Positions 43,913-57,613 of a stretch of 64,000 nt of DNA are shown here, piece by piece. Position numbers and translations under genes: made by a program. The notes beneath the pieces were generated by a model that did not search any database, had not been told where the DNA came from, and saw only the letters and a program-made list of their open reading frames with translations. Position 1 is the first letter of the stretch. Each line of letters begins with the position of its first letter. Source of the stretch: Steinernema hermaphroditum (Eukaryota; Nematoda; Chromadorea; Rhabditida; Steinernematidae); NCBI GenBank assembly GCA_030435675.1, contig CM059621.1, positions 7,316,001-7,380,000 on the forward strand, read 5' to 3'.

Positions 43913-46900
43913 TATTCCCTCCGAAAAGCGCTTCCCTGATGTCGGAATCTCTGGGTGAGACAACAAAACGCCTATATTGTCGTCTTTTGTGTGTTCTGAT
44001 CATGACTAAGACAGTCAGCTTCGAAGTGCGTCATCGCCGCTGCTGACAAACAGTTTGGCACGACGGTGCTTATTGGTGGTGCTGAAACGCGAAATCTGTT
44101 TGTTTGCGCCGCCGAAATTGGCCGCACGCTCTTTGATCGCGCTGGCCGGAGAGTAAACAGCGCTTTGTGCGGTAAGCAGTCCTCTGCAGCGCAGTTGTAA
44201 ACAGGAAAGTGTTTGGAAACGCGTGATTCGCCGGCACGATTGCCGAACAAACTTCTTCGGTTCTGTTTGTTTGGAGAGGAGAGGAGAAACGCAACAACTT
44301 GTCGAAGGTGCAGAGGTAAACAGGAACAGAGAGCGTTCACTCCTTCTCGACCATGATGTAATGGTGGTACTGTAGAAGTGAGCGTCTTGAGAAGACGGAA
44401 ACGTTGATTTCCGATTGAAACAGAAGTAAAGGAACAGAAGACAAGGCTCTGCTAAGTTCTGACCTTTTTTGAAGAAGCAGTTCTAGAGTCTGCAAAGTTC
44501 TGATATCGACCTAATCACCTTCTCACGATCTCCTTTCCATCTTCGACAGAGCCTTTTGATCACGGTGATCACGGCCGTATCAAGCTGCCTTATCCAGCAT
44601 AATTAGCCTGCACATAAAGATCATCTGCCCCAGCGGACTTCTAAATTTTGTCTCCTTGTTTGTCTCTCAACCTTTCGTTGCCTTTTTTGACTTGACCTGA
44701 CGTGGACATCTCCGTTACCTTCCTTTCGAGGGAATCAGATCCATCTATCCACTTCCTGCAGACATGTCTAGACGCCTGTGGACAGAAAACAGAAGTACGT
44801 GGAGATGTCTTTCCATCAACCTGGTCTCCATTCCATGTACTTGAGTAGACTCCAATATCTCGCCGTGATCCTCTGTGCGTCACTCCGATAGGAGCGATCC
44901 GTGGGGTCCGAACGATTCAGTGCTACTCGAGAGTCGTAATCCTATTTCCGATGCAGCGCCCGGCGCAAACAACTCTCCACCACAACTCTCCGCTTGCATG
45001 ATCGTCGACCATCTCTCCGAAACCTACATTTGTGTTTGTTTCGCCACATCTTGTTTCTCTCCTCCCTCCTTCCTTTCCCCGAAGCTCCAACGACGGTATC
45101 TCCAAATCCAGGAGTCGATCAAATCGTAAATCACGCCGTGACGAGACAGAAAACGTATTTTCTCTTGTTTATGCGCGCAAAACATATTTTACGACGACAG
45201 GTGCGTTCCTAAGCTGGCCGTCGCATCCTGTGTACCTCGAGGAGATCCAAATATTTGTAGTACAGTGCTCAGAAGCACTTTGGATATGAAGGACGATCGT
45301 AAAAATACACACCTGACAGAAATCCCGATTTCGCAAAAACATCTTTTCGAAAATGACGATGACGTTACGGTAACTGATGCGTCTGATGAGGAACTAGGTC
45401 TGCGTGAACGCTATTTTCCAATTTTATAAATACTGCATGTATATTAATGGAAAGTGTTACAAGAGAAAATGAACGATGTCCCAAGTCTCTTTGAGAATGA
45501 TATCACCAGACCAACATTATTTTTGTAATTATGGTAAACCTTGTTGTAGAAGGTCTTTCATTTGTATCCCCAGCGATCGGTCGGGTCGTCCATTCTACCT
45601 CCTTTTCGCTCTCGAACGAGCTGAGTGAGCACTCGTACATGGCCTTTCGTGCGGCCGACAATGATGATCCTGTCTGACCCGAACCTAGAAGGCCTGGAAC
45701 ACCGGGGAGCCGCCGTTTCATCCAGGCCAAGAAGCTTGACTGGAAATTTATTGTGAAAATTCGTGCAGATGAAAGTGTCCGTGTTCAAAAATACTTAAAA
45801 TCACTTCTCGAGAGATCCTTCGATACTGCATTGTCCCGATACAATCACTCACGGCCTTCAATTCTGTGTTTCTCAAGCGTGTCCATGTTCTTTCCATTTC
45901 CCTCAGGAAGACCAGGTGATTGGAAATTTGTGTCGGTGGCAATGTTTTCCTGATGGCTCAGTTATCTGTAAGCATTAAGTTTGCCCATAGTTCATAAGAT
46001 TCACTATTGTTACATAGTGGACATTTTGTGATATGAGCTGATAGAACTTTTCACTCTGTGTGTAATCATCGGTCCTCTAAAAACAAAACTTTTCTTCACA
46101 AATAGTCAGCAAAGTGAGTTATAACCTACATACATTCATGTCACTTTCCTTTCACAACTTTCCCAGAAACAAACCTGTATACCCAGTCCACTTGCTTGGT
46201 CAGTCATTCGTATCGGTTGCTCTTGGCGCAAGGATTGCTCCGGCTCCCAGAAGGTTGGCAGAGAGTCGGAGTTTCATCGTTTCGCCAAGAAGGCTACGGT
46301 CACGTTTTTTCTTTTGGAGAGGCAATGGGTATGGCCTGAATGTGTGGCCTGAATAGAGAAACCGAAAGTTTTCATTGTGACCAGATCACTCATGACTGGA
46401 TTATCTCAGAGCATCTTCAGGCTACTATTCGTATTAAATAGAGTTCAGACAGGATGGCTCAAAAACGTACGGCAAACAATTTCTTTGAGCATTCTTTTTG
46501 GTTCTCAGTTCTGAACTTGCAAAATTCGCTGAGTTCAAGAACGGTCTTGAAAGGTCGCTTTCCTACGATTCCATGTAACAGGCCTAGACGTGTGACGTCA
46601 AACGTTCTTATCGTTTTCATTTGTTGAGGACGAACGTTCCTTCCGATCCTTTATTGACTTATTGTTTTCATTTTGTCCCTGTAATTTTGCACATACTGTC
46701 GCCTTTGCATAGAAGGGCCCCATTGCATACGCCTTGAACTTCGCATGTAAATCTAACAACGTGTTTATACCGAAGGGTACTGTAGCCATGCTTTATGCTC
46801 GTACATTCCAATAATAAGCCCCTGCCGGGCGAAAACAGCGTCGGTCCCTGGTGGAGGGCAGTGGGTGCCCTCTCTACTTTTTATTTCGATAAATAATTAA

Positions 46901-47165
46901 GCGAATTCTGCGAACGGCCGTGTTTCGGCTCACCCCCGATTGTTATCTGCCCCCTCCGTCGAAAAAAACGCGCGTCGACTCATGCGGCCGCGGCGTCCCT
47001 TCTTGTTTTTCCGCCCTTTCGCCACGTACCGCCTGGCACCGGCGGCGCCGCCGGCGGCCGCGAAGTCCGGCCGGAGGACGTCGCGCGCACTCCGATCGAT
47101 CGCCGCGACGAAAAAGTTGTTTGTGCGGAAGACGCGCCGCGCGACGCCATTAATCGTCGCGTCAT

Positions 47166-47188
47166 CGCCGCCGCCGCCGCCGCCGCCG
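47166..47188. repeat. CCG trinucleotide microsatellite
   Basis: About 7.5 uninterrupted CGC/CCG units inside a GC-rich island (46920-47330). Confidence 0.85.
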
Positions 47189-47229
47189 TTAGGCGTAAAC
47201 AACTTTTTCTCGCGAGCAAAGAACGTTCG

Positions 47230-47280
47230 CTCGCGGCGCCTTTCCCGACGAAGTCCGGCGGCGGAGAAAGGCGCCGCGAG
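47230..47280. other. 14-bp perfect inverted repeat with 23-nt loop in a GC-rich island
   Basis: CTCGCGGCGCCTTT (47230-47243) and AAAGGCGCCGCGAG (47267-47280) are exact reverse complements. Could fold as a strong hairpin or be a paired binding site; no known family recognised. Confidence 0.6.
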
Positions 47281-50200
47281 TCCAGAGTCCACGACGGCAG
47301 ATGGTGGACAGGACAGGGGGGTTCCCGGCAGAATACGGTAGTTTGTTGGAGGGGAGATAAACAATGCGGAGGGAGAAGAACAAAAGGAAATGTTGCCTTT
47401 GTCGGGAGGGTCGCTGCCACCTGTCCGAACCGTGACACGTCGTTTTCACTGCTCGGCTGGCGCCTGTCTCGATTCCACGTCTCAAAGAACGATGCACTTG
47501 CAGCGTTTTTTCAAAACTTTCGAGATTTCCTTTCGTTTTAAATGACTGTATTGATTACATTGGTTGAAAAGTTTAGATTGGAGTGGCTGTTTATCTGTTT
47601 GTCTAAACGTCGATTTCCCAGCGCGTGAATATAAGACAAACTCCTAGACAAAAATTTAAGTACTCCGTCGTTTAGACGTCGCAGAGTCTGTAGTTGTCTG
47701 GAAGTGACCATTCAGAATAAAATAGACGCCTAGAATGCCGGTTAATGAGTCTGTCTGTAGAATACACTTTGTCTATTGTTATAGTCTGAACCCTGTCGTG
47801 CGAATAATGTATATCTTACATTGTTCGTCAGTTTCTAGCGAACATTTCTCGTCTATGAACGTCTTTGATTACGATTTTTCTTTCTTAGTTTCTGCTTTTT
47901 TGCTACAACTGCTTACAAGTAAATGGTGCTTTTGTGAGTTCTCCGTTTTGATAAAAGATGCTTGTTGAAATCAGGATATGAAGAACTTGCAATGTGCCAA
48001 GAGATGTATCATTACGAGATATGCCGGATTCGACTCAGTTTGTATCTCTGATCATTGCAGATCCTGAAAACCTCAAAAGTTCGCACTACTCACAACTTCT
48101 CGCCCCACACTAACCTCTCCTGATCACCGCAGATCCCTTGTCCTCCTCCCTAGACTCATCTCAGCTTTTATCTCTGTTTTCGTCCACTCTCGCCGTGCCT
48201 CGAAGCAATTTTGGGCAGCATCAGCAGCAGAGCAAGTTGTTTTTTGTCGAAACGTCTCGACCAGAAGACAAAATAACATGTTGTGTGTTTTTGCTCGGCG
48301 CTCGAAAACATGTTTGTTCGCTCCACGAATGGGCCGTGCGTCATATTTTGATATGTTTTAGCGAGGAAAACATTTCATTTCTCGAGGCAACCTGACAGCT
48401 GCCCGATTTACGCGCCCTCTTTATGGATTCGCCGAAAGAGTGCAAGCCCATGAAAAGGAGGTTACTGTATGCAGGAAGTGAGAAAACAGGGAAGGAGAGG
48501 TGTTATGGCCGGTAAGAGGCTGTCGCACTACCGTATGCCGTCTGAGATGTTTTCGATCTAAGCCGAATAGAATAAATGGAATGGGGGTCTTCGCAGAATC
48601 GTGTGTTCTAGAAGTACCTAGTATCCAGTGAAGTGAGCTAGACAAAGAGATGTTTTGATGGAGAGGAACTTGCTCATGAATGCATTAAGTCGGCGTTTCC
48701 ACGAAAACGAAAGGAAAAACAGAAAATTTTGAAGAGAATTCTTTAAATTTGGCACGTTAGCACGTTCTACTGGGTTGCGTTATTGTACGGTCATCTTCAA
48801 GATATCTGTTCATTCTGCATCAGAGTCCTACAGAGGCTCTTTAGTGGCCTCCAGATTTCCACCATTATTCCACTATCTATGTTGCAACTGCCATTTAATT
48901 CAAAGGCGAATCCCAAGACTTAGTTTGAGAATGTTTGTAGAAAGAGCGGTTAGTTCTACTATCAAGGTTCAAAGTTTTCCTGCAGATTTCTGAGCGATGT
49001 TTCCGCCAACGACTCTTTTAATATCTTTACATGGGTGCACTTCTTTGAATCGCGCTGACTCAGGGTGCAACGCTGCGAACTCTTTTCTTTCAAATCCGGA
49101 TAATGAATGCTTTTGGGTGTGCAGCTAAGGACACCTCCCTTCAGTGCAGCCATTGAAATATTCAAGTGTCTATACTTGGAATTTTCATCTATTCCGCCTA
49201 TTCAGAACCACATACAGACCGTTTTCTTGGTGGGTGGTTCACAAAAAGTAGCGAATGCCTCGTCTTTAACCCAGTCTATATCGAAAATACATTTTTCTTC
49301 CAGTTCTCTGTCATAAATAAGCTGTCTATTCATGATATTACTTTCTGGCTTATCTGTAACCATCTGAGCGTCTGTTTGAGAGGCGCCACCACATGGAACT
49401 ACAAATTTCGTAATGAATGTAATGAAGTTTTTTGATTACAGACTGTTGATTTGGACCACATAGTCGAAAACCAAGTATCATTCTATAGGGTTGGCAGATT
49501 GACACGTTGGCACGTTGGCCCATTTTCAATGTGCCAACCCAATACAAATCAGATCAAAACCTGCGCGGCCTTATAAATTGATACGAGAATCATGATCAGT
49601 GTACTGAAGGAGTTTCCTGTAGACTTTGCCAAAACAAGAGATCCCGTGTCAGTCCTATATAAGTAGGTCTTCATTTCTTTATCTCTAGCTTTAAGAAATG
49701 TCGCTAAACCGATAACTGCCTGTTTTTGGGAGTCGATAAAAACCTCTCAATTCAGTTACGTTATCGTAAGTGGCCATTTCAATATTTGGACCCACTCTAT
49801 TGCTTTTCTTTGTGGAGTGTGGCTAACTGCGGGTTCCTCAAAAGATGCATTTAGATGCAAGATGACAAAGACAAATCTAGGAAGTCATTTCCGAGAGCTT
49901 CCAAACGTGAGACCGGTCGAAAGGAGCTAACCGATCTCACCGGTCTGAATGGCTTTAAATGACTTTCCAGAGCTCTGCTAAACGAGACTTTGCCGCAGTC
50001 TGTGGTCTCTCTTCACATCCACCACGGGCTCCATTGCTTTTTCTTGTCGTATTTTGTGATCACGTCCGTGTTTTGCACTTTCCGCTGACTTTCAGAGACA
50101 CAAACAAACAAAGGTATGTCGAAACAACAGAGAGATTGGAGTTGGCACATTCACTCTCCAAACACCAATCACTAAACAAACAGATTTTGCCACTATCTGG

Positions 50201-53200
50201 CGTCGTCCTTGGAGGGCTTTCGCCCCTCGAAACATGTCAGCTGTGCCCTCCGGATCGATTACCTCGAATCGAAACCCCTGTCAGTCGCCTTTCCCCAGAT
50301 CCCTCGCGTGGTTCCAAACTGTCGCCGTTTGTTTACTCGTGCACTTCGCACATCAGAGATCTCCCTGGAGGACCTCCACGCACACCAAAACACACTCTTT
50401 GTTTGTTTGTCGTCGATCGGCGATCGATCGCCTCCCGGGCGGCGCCCTCGTCCCCATCGAAACAATCCAATTTGGGACGTCGAGAAGATTCCTCGAAGCC
50501 GTAAATCGGCCTCTTCGCCGCGAAGACCGCCGGGTGCCGCGCGATCCGGCGGTGAATCACCGGACAAGGTGGCGATCGGCGAGCGTCGCTGAATAATGCG
50601 GAAAACGCGGCGGAGGCGGAGGCGTAAACAACGATGAAAGACGCCGCGAAAGACGACGACGTGGTGGGTTTTGTGTCCGTCCTGTGGTCCTCGGAAAGAA
50701 CTATTTACTTAGCTGATTAATCTCGTTTTATGTCAAAGAAGGTGACGTGAATTTTGCCCGCAGTTCTGCTCTACAGAACGATCCATGACAACGTCAACGA
50801 AGTTGGTCACCAAGGCCTTCTTTTATTCGAATCGTCCGCCCAAAATTTTGACTTAAATTACAGTGGCTACCATGTAAATAAGCACGGGAAATGGTTCTAG
50901 GGTCATTTCATCTAACTGACACTCAAAGCAGCGCAATCTTGGATTCAGAATTTACCGGCACTTCCTATATTCCGCCACTGTACATAGCTGCGTTCTTCCT
51001 GTAGCAGATTCTAGCATTTGAAACTAAGGACGCTGCCAAAAATCGAACAAATCGAACCCTTAAAGGGTGATAACGAAAATCGAGAAAATCTTTAGTAAAC
51101 GACCTGTAACAAAAAGTTTTTTTTAATATGAAAAGTAGTAAATTATACGACTAGAACCCTAAATTCAGCTCCAACTGACTACCCAGGACCTCAAGGCCAG
51201 AATTGCTATGCCTTCTCTGGCAGGTTTTCTCCGTTTATCAGGTCGAAAACAACTGGAAAATGATCCTCGCAAATGATCCGCTATTGTTCTTCGTGCATAG
51301 AATTACGGGATATCGCTATATTTCTGAAGAAACGAAATAGGACATTTCGATGTTTCTATGGAGTCTCTTGGTTCGCCATCTCTAAAAGGCCCTCCTTTTA
51401 AGCCTATTTCTAGTCAGCATCCATTGTATCCATTGTTTGCTATACGATTACTATCTGATCGAAGTTCACTAAAACTTTCTCTGTGTCAATTTCGAACTCC
51501 AGCCTGGGTGGACCCCTTTGCGCATTCTTCAGTCGTGCCTTCAACGGCTTCTACAAAGAGCCCCGTCTGCCGTCTCCTACCAAACGACCACTCCCCAGGT
51601 GGAAAAACGGCGCTTTTCCACGGCTCCGAGTAAGAACTTGCGACAAAAACAAAGACAATACCCAAAAACACTGACGTGGCATGACCTTTATCAAAAAAGT
51701 ATTGTTTTGAACCCGACGCAATACTGAAAACAGCTTTTGAATGAGCGTTCCCAGGTGCGCGACACCAATCACCAACAGGCTTCCGAAGACCTTCAGTGGG
51801 AGGGGAAACGGAACTGATGTCACCGCTTTCCACAGGAACTCTCCGATTGTGAACTAACAGTGATTTGGAGAAGTAGATCATCTTTGCTATTAAAAAAGGG
51901 GAAATGATTCAACTGTCGAGTGAACTGAACTGCACATTTTTGCAGTGACGTTTAGCAAAAAAGGTCATATTTGTGGAACATGTGGAGAAGTTGCTAGGAA
52001 ACGAAAAAAATTGCAAACAAACTTTGACAAACAAACAGATATTGTTTTTGTCATGAATTCTTAATAGGAGCCGTGGAAAAAGCGTCGTTCCACCTGGGGA
52101 GTAGTCGTTTGATAGGAGACTTTTTTTAAATCGCTTAAATTCATGGACCACAGTGAACCATGAAACATATAAGAGAAACATATCATGTCTAAAAAATGAA
52201 TACGCTCGTCCGCAACCTCGATCTGATTAAATGTGCGTTTTCTTTTCTCTGAAACCCATCTTACAGGGGAACTTCCCGAAGCGTTCTACTCTGATAAAGC
52301 TGGAAATTGAAACACTTGTAGACCTTCATTAGTAAATGCCAACCCCAAAAGGGCGCCTGCTTATACGCATACCAGGTCATGTAAACACCCTTCGAAAGTT
52401 TTGTGCAAATGACTATAGCCAACTTCGCCAACAAAACACAAAAATGGAAGTGTGGCCGAACTGGTTATTACCTTGGTTGACATTCCTGGGATCCAGGTTC
52501 GGCTCCTCTTCTGGCCCATATTTTTTTTCTCACTTCTCCGACATATTTAGATTAGATTTTTCCTCGTTATCAGTCATATCCTAACTTCAGCTATGAGTGC
52601 TAGCAACATTATATGGAAATGTACTTTTTGTGGGTTGCAGAAGTGCCTTCATTGCCACCAAGGCTTATACTGCTCCTTCTATTCTCTTTTTTCGCATGAT
52701 AGGTTTTGCATAGGCCTTCATGGAGATCTGCGTCTTCGGCCAATGCGCCTTTCCATGGAACTGGAGCTCCACATTCGAGGAAATGTATCTCATATGCAAT
52801 GAGCATCAAATTATGTTTTTCTCCCTATTAGTTGACTCACGTGTGTTTACATCGCCGCGATTTCTCGAATTTCGGCGACATTTACCGACTCTTTCCCAGA
52901 TCCTGAGTCACCGACTTCAATCCTCCGAGTTCTGCGAACCCTTCGCGCTTCTCGAAAACACTCCGAGCGGTGTCGCAACTTGTTTTCGCCAATTGTGACG
53001 TCTCTTATCCTTCCGTTAGTCACCTAATCGCGTCTCGGCGAACCGTCCACGCCACCGAGATCGCCTCGAGTTACGCAAAACAGAAATCGGAGCGCTTCTT
53101 TGGAGATGTGTCAGCGAGAGGAATTCGAGAGGAAGGCGAAGAGAGGCCTTCTCGACGAGCATAATTAGTCAGATGGGGTACAGTAACCGTCTTTTAGCGG

Positions 53201-55042
53201 AAACATGGAACGCTCAGTTCGTGGTTTACACTCTCTCGCTGCTTCCGGTTTCCCAAGGTCGACTTTTGTAGGGCGCTGAGCGTCCGGAGAGTGGTGTGAC
53301 TTCGCGGTTTGAGCTGTTTACAAGGTGCGTTTCTTGTGTAACAGTCATAAATTCGACCGAAGGCATAGTGGAGAGCACACACGTAGGCCGAAAGGTTGTG
53401 TACAGAAATGGGCAAAAACAATCACATGGATGTTTACTGGCGTTAAGACTTCCCCGTAGAAGGTTAGAGTCCAAAGATGTGCCGCTTCTTTTCTTTCGCT
53501 TCCAGAAATGCCGATCTTGCAGACAGTCTCATCGACCTGCATTCTAAACGTCTACATTTTGGTCAGAGCGTTCATTTTCAGACAGCCGGGAATAAGGGGA
53601 CAAATAGACGTCTAAAGTCAAATGTGTGAGACTGTCTACAAATCACAACTTTTACTATACGGTTGATGGCACAGGGACGTAACAAAAAATGCTCCTTTGT
53701 GACCTTAGCTTCCGAAAACAGGGCTACCGACGCCGTGAGATAAGAGAGGCGCCAAATTTATTACGACGTCGTATGAAAGTAGAGAACCACGCGATAAAAG
53801 GTCAAGTAAATAGCGTCACCTAACAGTACGACACTCTAAATGAAAACACAAATTTCCATTAGTTTTGCTATCGGTGCCTGGTAAAAATAGAACATCTTGT
53901 CCTTTCTATAATTAGACATCTGAAGTGTCTCAGGACAACGAAGCCGTCTTTGGTCTCTAAGGATTCTGATGCGCTTACCGGAAATAATAATAGTGTTCAG
54001 GGCGAAATAATTGCAACCTTCAAAGGTCTTGATGAGCTTAAGGATACATGTCCACATGTTTCTGCGCATTTCTGTTGAGAAGACTGACGGGTACATGAGG
54101 TCATTATGGGTGGACGTCTCTTCTTGAGAGATCGTTGCAGAACAGTTAACCTTTAAGGCTCTTTGATCCAGCAAAACCATGTCCTTTTTCAAATGCAGCT
54201 ATCTATTGGGTGCGCTTCGTACATTGTCTACATTGTACATCGTAGTTCTGTCCTTTGGACGCATGGATTCATGTGTAGATATCGAATCTGAGCTTTTGCC
54301 CTAACCTTGACGAACCTCGTTCTCTAATTTGCTCTTGCGCCACCTTCTGCAGTTAGACTCATGGAATCTTCCATGTCAGCCTCACTCTTGCAGCTGATCG
54401 GGACCCCCAACCTATCCTCTCTCAAAACCCCCCTCTAAGTGACTAATCACTCGAATCCTCACTTCCTGGATTCCATTATTCATCGACTTCCGCTTTCCAA
54501 CTCGGCGATGTTTTTCTGCTGCGTTCCCAACTGAGTCACAAATTGTTTTTGTTTTTGTAGCGCCGGCGAGCAAAATATTTTCGTTCCGTGAAGAAAGGAG
54601 CGTTTCGGACGGCTGGGAACGATGAGTGGTGTACAAAACAAACGGAAACTAATTAGCGAAAGCGACCGTTTCGCGCGCCGGAGTCGGCTTCGGCCAAGTA
54701 GGTCCCTGACGGCGCCGAAAAACAATTTCCGCCATTTGTTTTGACGACTTAGCACCGACGTCCAAAAGTGGAAAAACATAAAAGTGGAGGTGCATAAAGG
54801 CATGTAACAAAGGACGGGAATATTTCCTGGTTCGAACAGTTTTTCCACTTCGTTTCGGCGAAAACATAACCGAATTCGAGGAGCAGACATAATCCAGATG
54901 ATAGACGTGGCCAGCCATGAAGTGCCACCTCTCCCTTTTAGGGATGATCGGCTCATCGGAGCTCACAAAATACACATTTGGAACAGACCACGAATCTGAT
55001 TATTGCACACACATCGGGTTCGGTTCGATCTTGCATAGATTA

Positions 55043-55457
55043 CCCAGCACTTTATGTTTGAGGTATCAAAATTTGCCCTAAGGATGTGGACTTTTATCTC
55101 CTCTGTGAGCCAGAGAAGCGAAAGCTGAGCCAGCTTTTGCATCAAAAGATAAAAGATAAGACCATTGGCCCTTCGGATAGCCCGAGAAATTCCGGTTTTT
55201 GCGTATCTGTCCGAGCTTTCTAGCCACATTACTTACAGCTGCTTACTGCTCTACGACTATCCAGCACTCTATGCTTTGAAGTGTCAAAATTTGCCGAGGG
55301 TGGCCCAAAGTTTCGGACTTTTCTCTCTTCTGTGATCCAAAGAAGCGAAAACAGGGTCATTCCTTGCTTCAGAGGATAAAAAATCAAGAAAATGGCCCTA
55401 CAGATAGCACGAGAAATTCCGTTTCTGCGTATCTGTCGGGGTTTTATACCTACATTA
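55043..55457. repeat. Diverged tandem duplication, unit about 215-225 bp
   Basis: The segment starting CCAGCACTTTATGTTTGAGG near 55045 recurs as CCAGCACTCTATGCTTTGAA near 55260. The ends also match (GTATCTGTCCGAGCTTTC near 55202 versus GTATCTGTCGGGGTTTTA near 55428), with blocks such as TCAAAATTTGCC and CGAGAAATTCCG in both. Confidence 0.75.
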
Positions 55458-56696
55458 CAGTACTGCTCTAACTCCGTCGCAAGTAGTTCCCTCTTCTGAG
55501 TGGTTCTGATGTCTCCGAGCGACTAATAAAATACGTTTTTGACGCAAAGCGACACTTCGAAAAACCCAATTAGGTTCTCTTTTGCCGACGTCTACAGAAA
55601 AACTCGGGCGTTCTTCGGACTTTGTGTATTGTGGCGTTAATTAAAACGAAGAAGCCGATCCGTAATTACCCAATTTTCCTCTGAAAGCACACGTCCCCCT
55701 GTTTACTCGCCCCCCTCGGCCTGTACATCCACGTCGACAGGCACTGTAGTGCAATCCACTGTTTGCCCGATAGTGAAATCGCCCTTCCTGGCTGGCAGCC
55801 GGATCCACTCACCCTACCGTACTCCCCTCCAGTCCGGTCCCTTCCCTGCAGGACGCTATCCAGAGAGGCTCCTCCAGAACCCGTCCTCATCGTCGGCGAC
55901 GAAAACAAAAATATTTTGCCCAGCCGGCACAAAACAACCATAAATTTCGCACTTTTCGCTGTCCTCCTGCAGCGAATCAATATCGGTCCCGGCACGATTG
56001 TTTTTGTGCTGGGCTCCTCATTGCCTTCCCGACGAAAACACTCCAGGGAAAGGGCTCGGCAGCGTCAGAGGGGGACATTGCCGTGTTTAGGGTAATCCCG
56101 TTTTGGAGAAACGACAAAACAAATGTTTTGTTTTGGCCGCATTAGGGAGTGAAAGAGAGAAAGAAGTCGTTCAGAGAGTCATTCACGTAAACGCCGAACG
56201 CGATTGCACTTTCTCTGTTTCGAGATGCGAAAACAAGAGGTCGTGTTTCTAGCCTTAGTGCAGCAAAGATTTCCACGAAAAGAAGAGGCTGTTGTTTCCA
56301 GAAATTTGGAACCAAATAAATCCTCGAAGCTAATGATTCTTAGGATCCAGTGCCTTTTCGACTTCGGTGCCATCAGCAATTCCACCATTGGGAACCATAA
56401 TGAAAGACCCATATCTTCCTTTTCCCAGCACAAAAGAACTTTTTGTGATCAGAAGTGAACCTCTTTAGAACCACAAGACCCGTCGATGATGTGGCTACCT
56501 TAATCTCGAAGATTATGTCTGCCAGTCCCATCACAAAACTCTGCTCAACGGCCCGGCTTCTCCCCTCCGCGACTTGTATTTTGTGCAGCTCTGCACAGCT
56601 AGCTGCGCGACACCGAAAAGTACATCACATACCTGGATGACTCATTCCCCGGGATTGAGTCACGAACTGTTGGTCCATTCCCAAAATGAACTTTTA

Positions 56697-57611
56697 TTGG
56701 GTTGATGCATTGAAAATGAGCCCCTTGGTAAACATCCTTTATTTTTACAATATTTACTCCTGGGGTATAATTGATTGGTGCGTTGTTGAGTACATTTAGC
56801 TCTCACTCTACATCATCATTGGCAGCTTGTCCGTTACATTCCTCTTGATGTTGGGGATCTATTTTGTTTTTATGATCATTTTTTGGCACCTCGAGATGGC
56901 GAAATACGAAGTGATGTATGGACTTCCTATGGTAGCATTTGTGTGATGGACGGTGACTGCCTTCTACCACGTACATCCTTGGTTCTTGCCTATTGAATGC
57001 ACCTACCGCTGCGGTCGTCGTATATCACAGCATGGGCTAACTCAAAAAGATGGCCGTTTCGGATCACCATGTTCCATCAACTCCAATGTTTCCAAATGGT
57101 TAAGTACTATAACAGGGAACGGGGACATGCAGCAAATAGCCATCGCTCACAGCTATCATGCCCACATAGTGACTTCACGAGCTCATTTCTACTTTAAGGA
57201 AAAAGAGGCCAAATGTAGAAAAAATGGCCCTTGTATTCCTAAAAAATACGACTCTCCGAGGCCGTGTATTTTCAAGTTGACCCCCACAAAGGCTCTCCAC
57301 TTTGAGCTGTGAGACTCATGTTCGTTGTTCGTATAGAGCTCTGTTAGCTCTATCTTACTGTCATCTGTACGCGTCCGTAAATGAAGATATCAGAGAAAGC
57401 CACTGAGAATAAGGTGAAGAGGTCGAAAATTTGACCAAAACCATTTTTCGATTTTAAACCTCGGGTACTCTACGAACGAGGAATCCGAATGCGGGCCATA
57501 AAGTGGGCTGAAGTTGCTGATGCTAGCGGCAAATACCTTGATTAGATTGTGTGCCTTTTTGGTAATAAATATCTACTTTCAAAAAGGCTCATTTATTATG
57601 CATCAACCCAA
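56697..57611. mobile_element. Non-autonomous element with mariner-like inverted repeats, 915 bp
   Basis: The left end reads TTGGGTTGATGCATTGAAAA and the inverted right end TTGGGTTGATGCATAATAAA, both continuing into AAATGAGCC; TA dinucleotides flank it (56695-56696 and 57612-57613). The TIRs (about 28 bp) and TA target fit the mariner superfamily. I found no transposase motif inside on either strand; the internal ORF at 56953-57312 resembles nothing I know. Confidence 0.8.
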
Positions 57612-57613
57612 TA

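Larger units (their letters stand above)
43915..56694. other. Gene-poor region, left part
   Basis: Nearly 13 kb with only short ORFs typical of chance. GC-rich islands (about 46920-47330, 50200-50680, 52850-53160, 55600-56090) alternate with AT-rich DNA. TTAATTAA lies at 55637-55644, and TACGGTAG octamers at 47334, 48528 (inverted) and 55814 (inverted). No tRNA, rRNA or known small RNA recognised. It could be distal regulatory DNA or a very long intron. Confidence 0.5.

Noticed and set aside
46930..47364. Minus ORF of 144 codons in the GC-rich island
   Set aside because: Low-complexity Gly/Arg translation of a CCG-rich stretch; open in several frames because of GC content.
48769..49545. Possible second mariner-type element (TGGGTTG near 48770, CAACCCAA near 49537)
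   Set aside because: Only about 8 bp of the ends match and the similarity does not continue inward.
52446..52530. tRNA-like segment with TGGCCGAACTGG, GGTTCGGCTCC and a T-run
   Set aside because: A- and B-box words and a terminator-like T-run are present, but the acceptor and T stems do not pair; at best a decayed tRNA-derived SINE.
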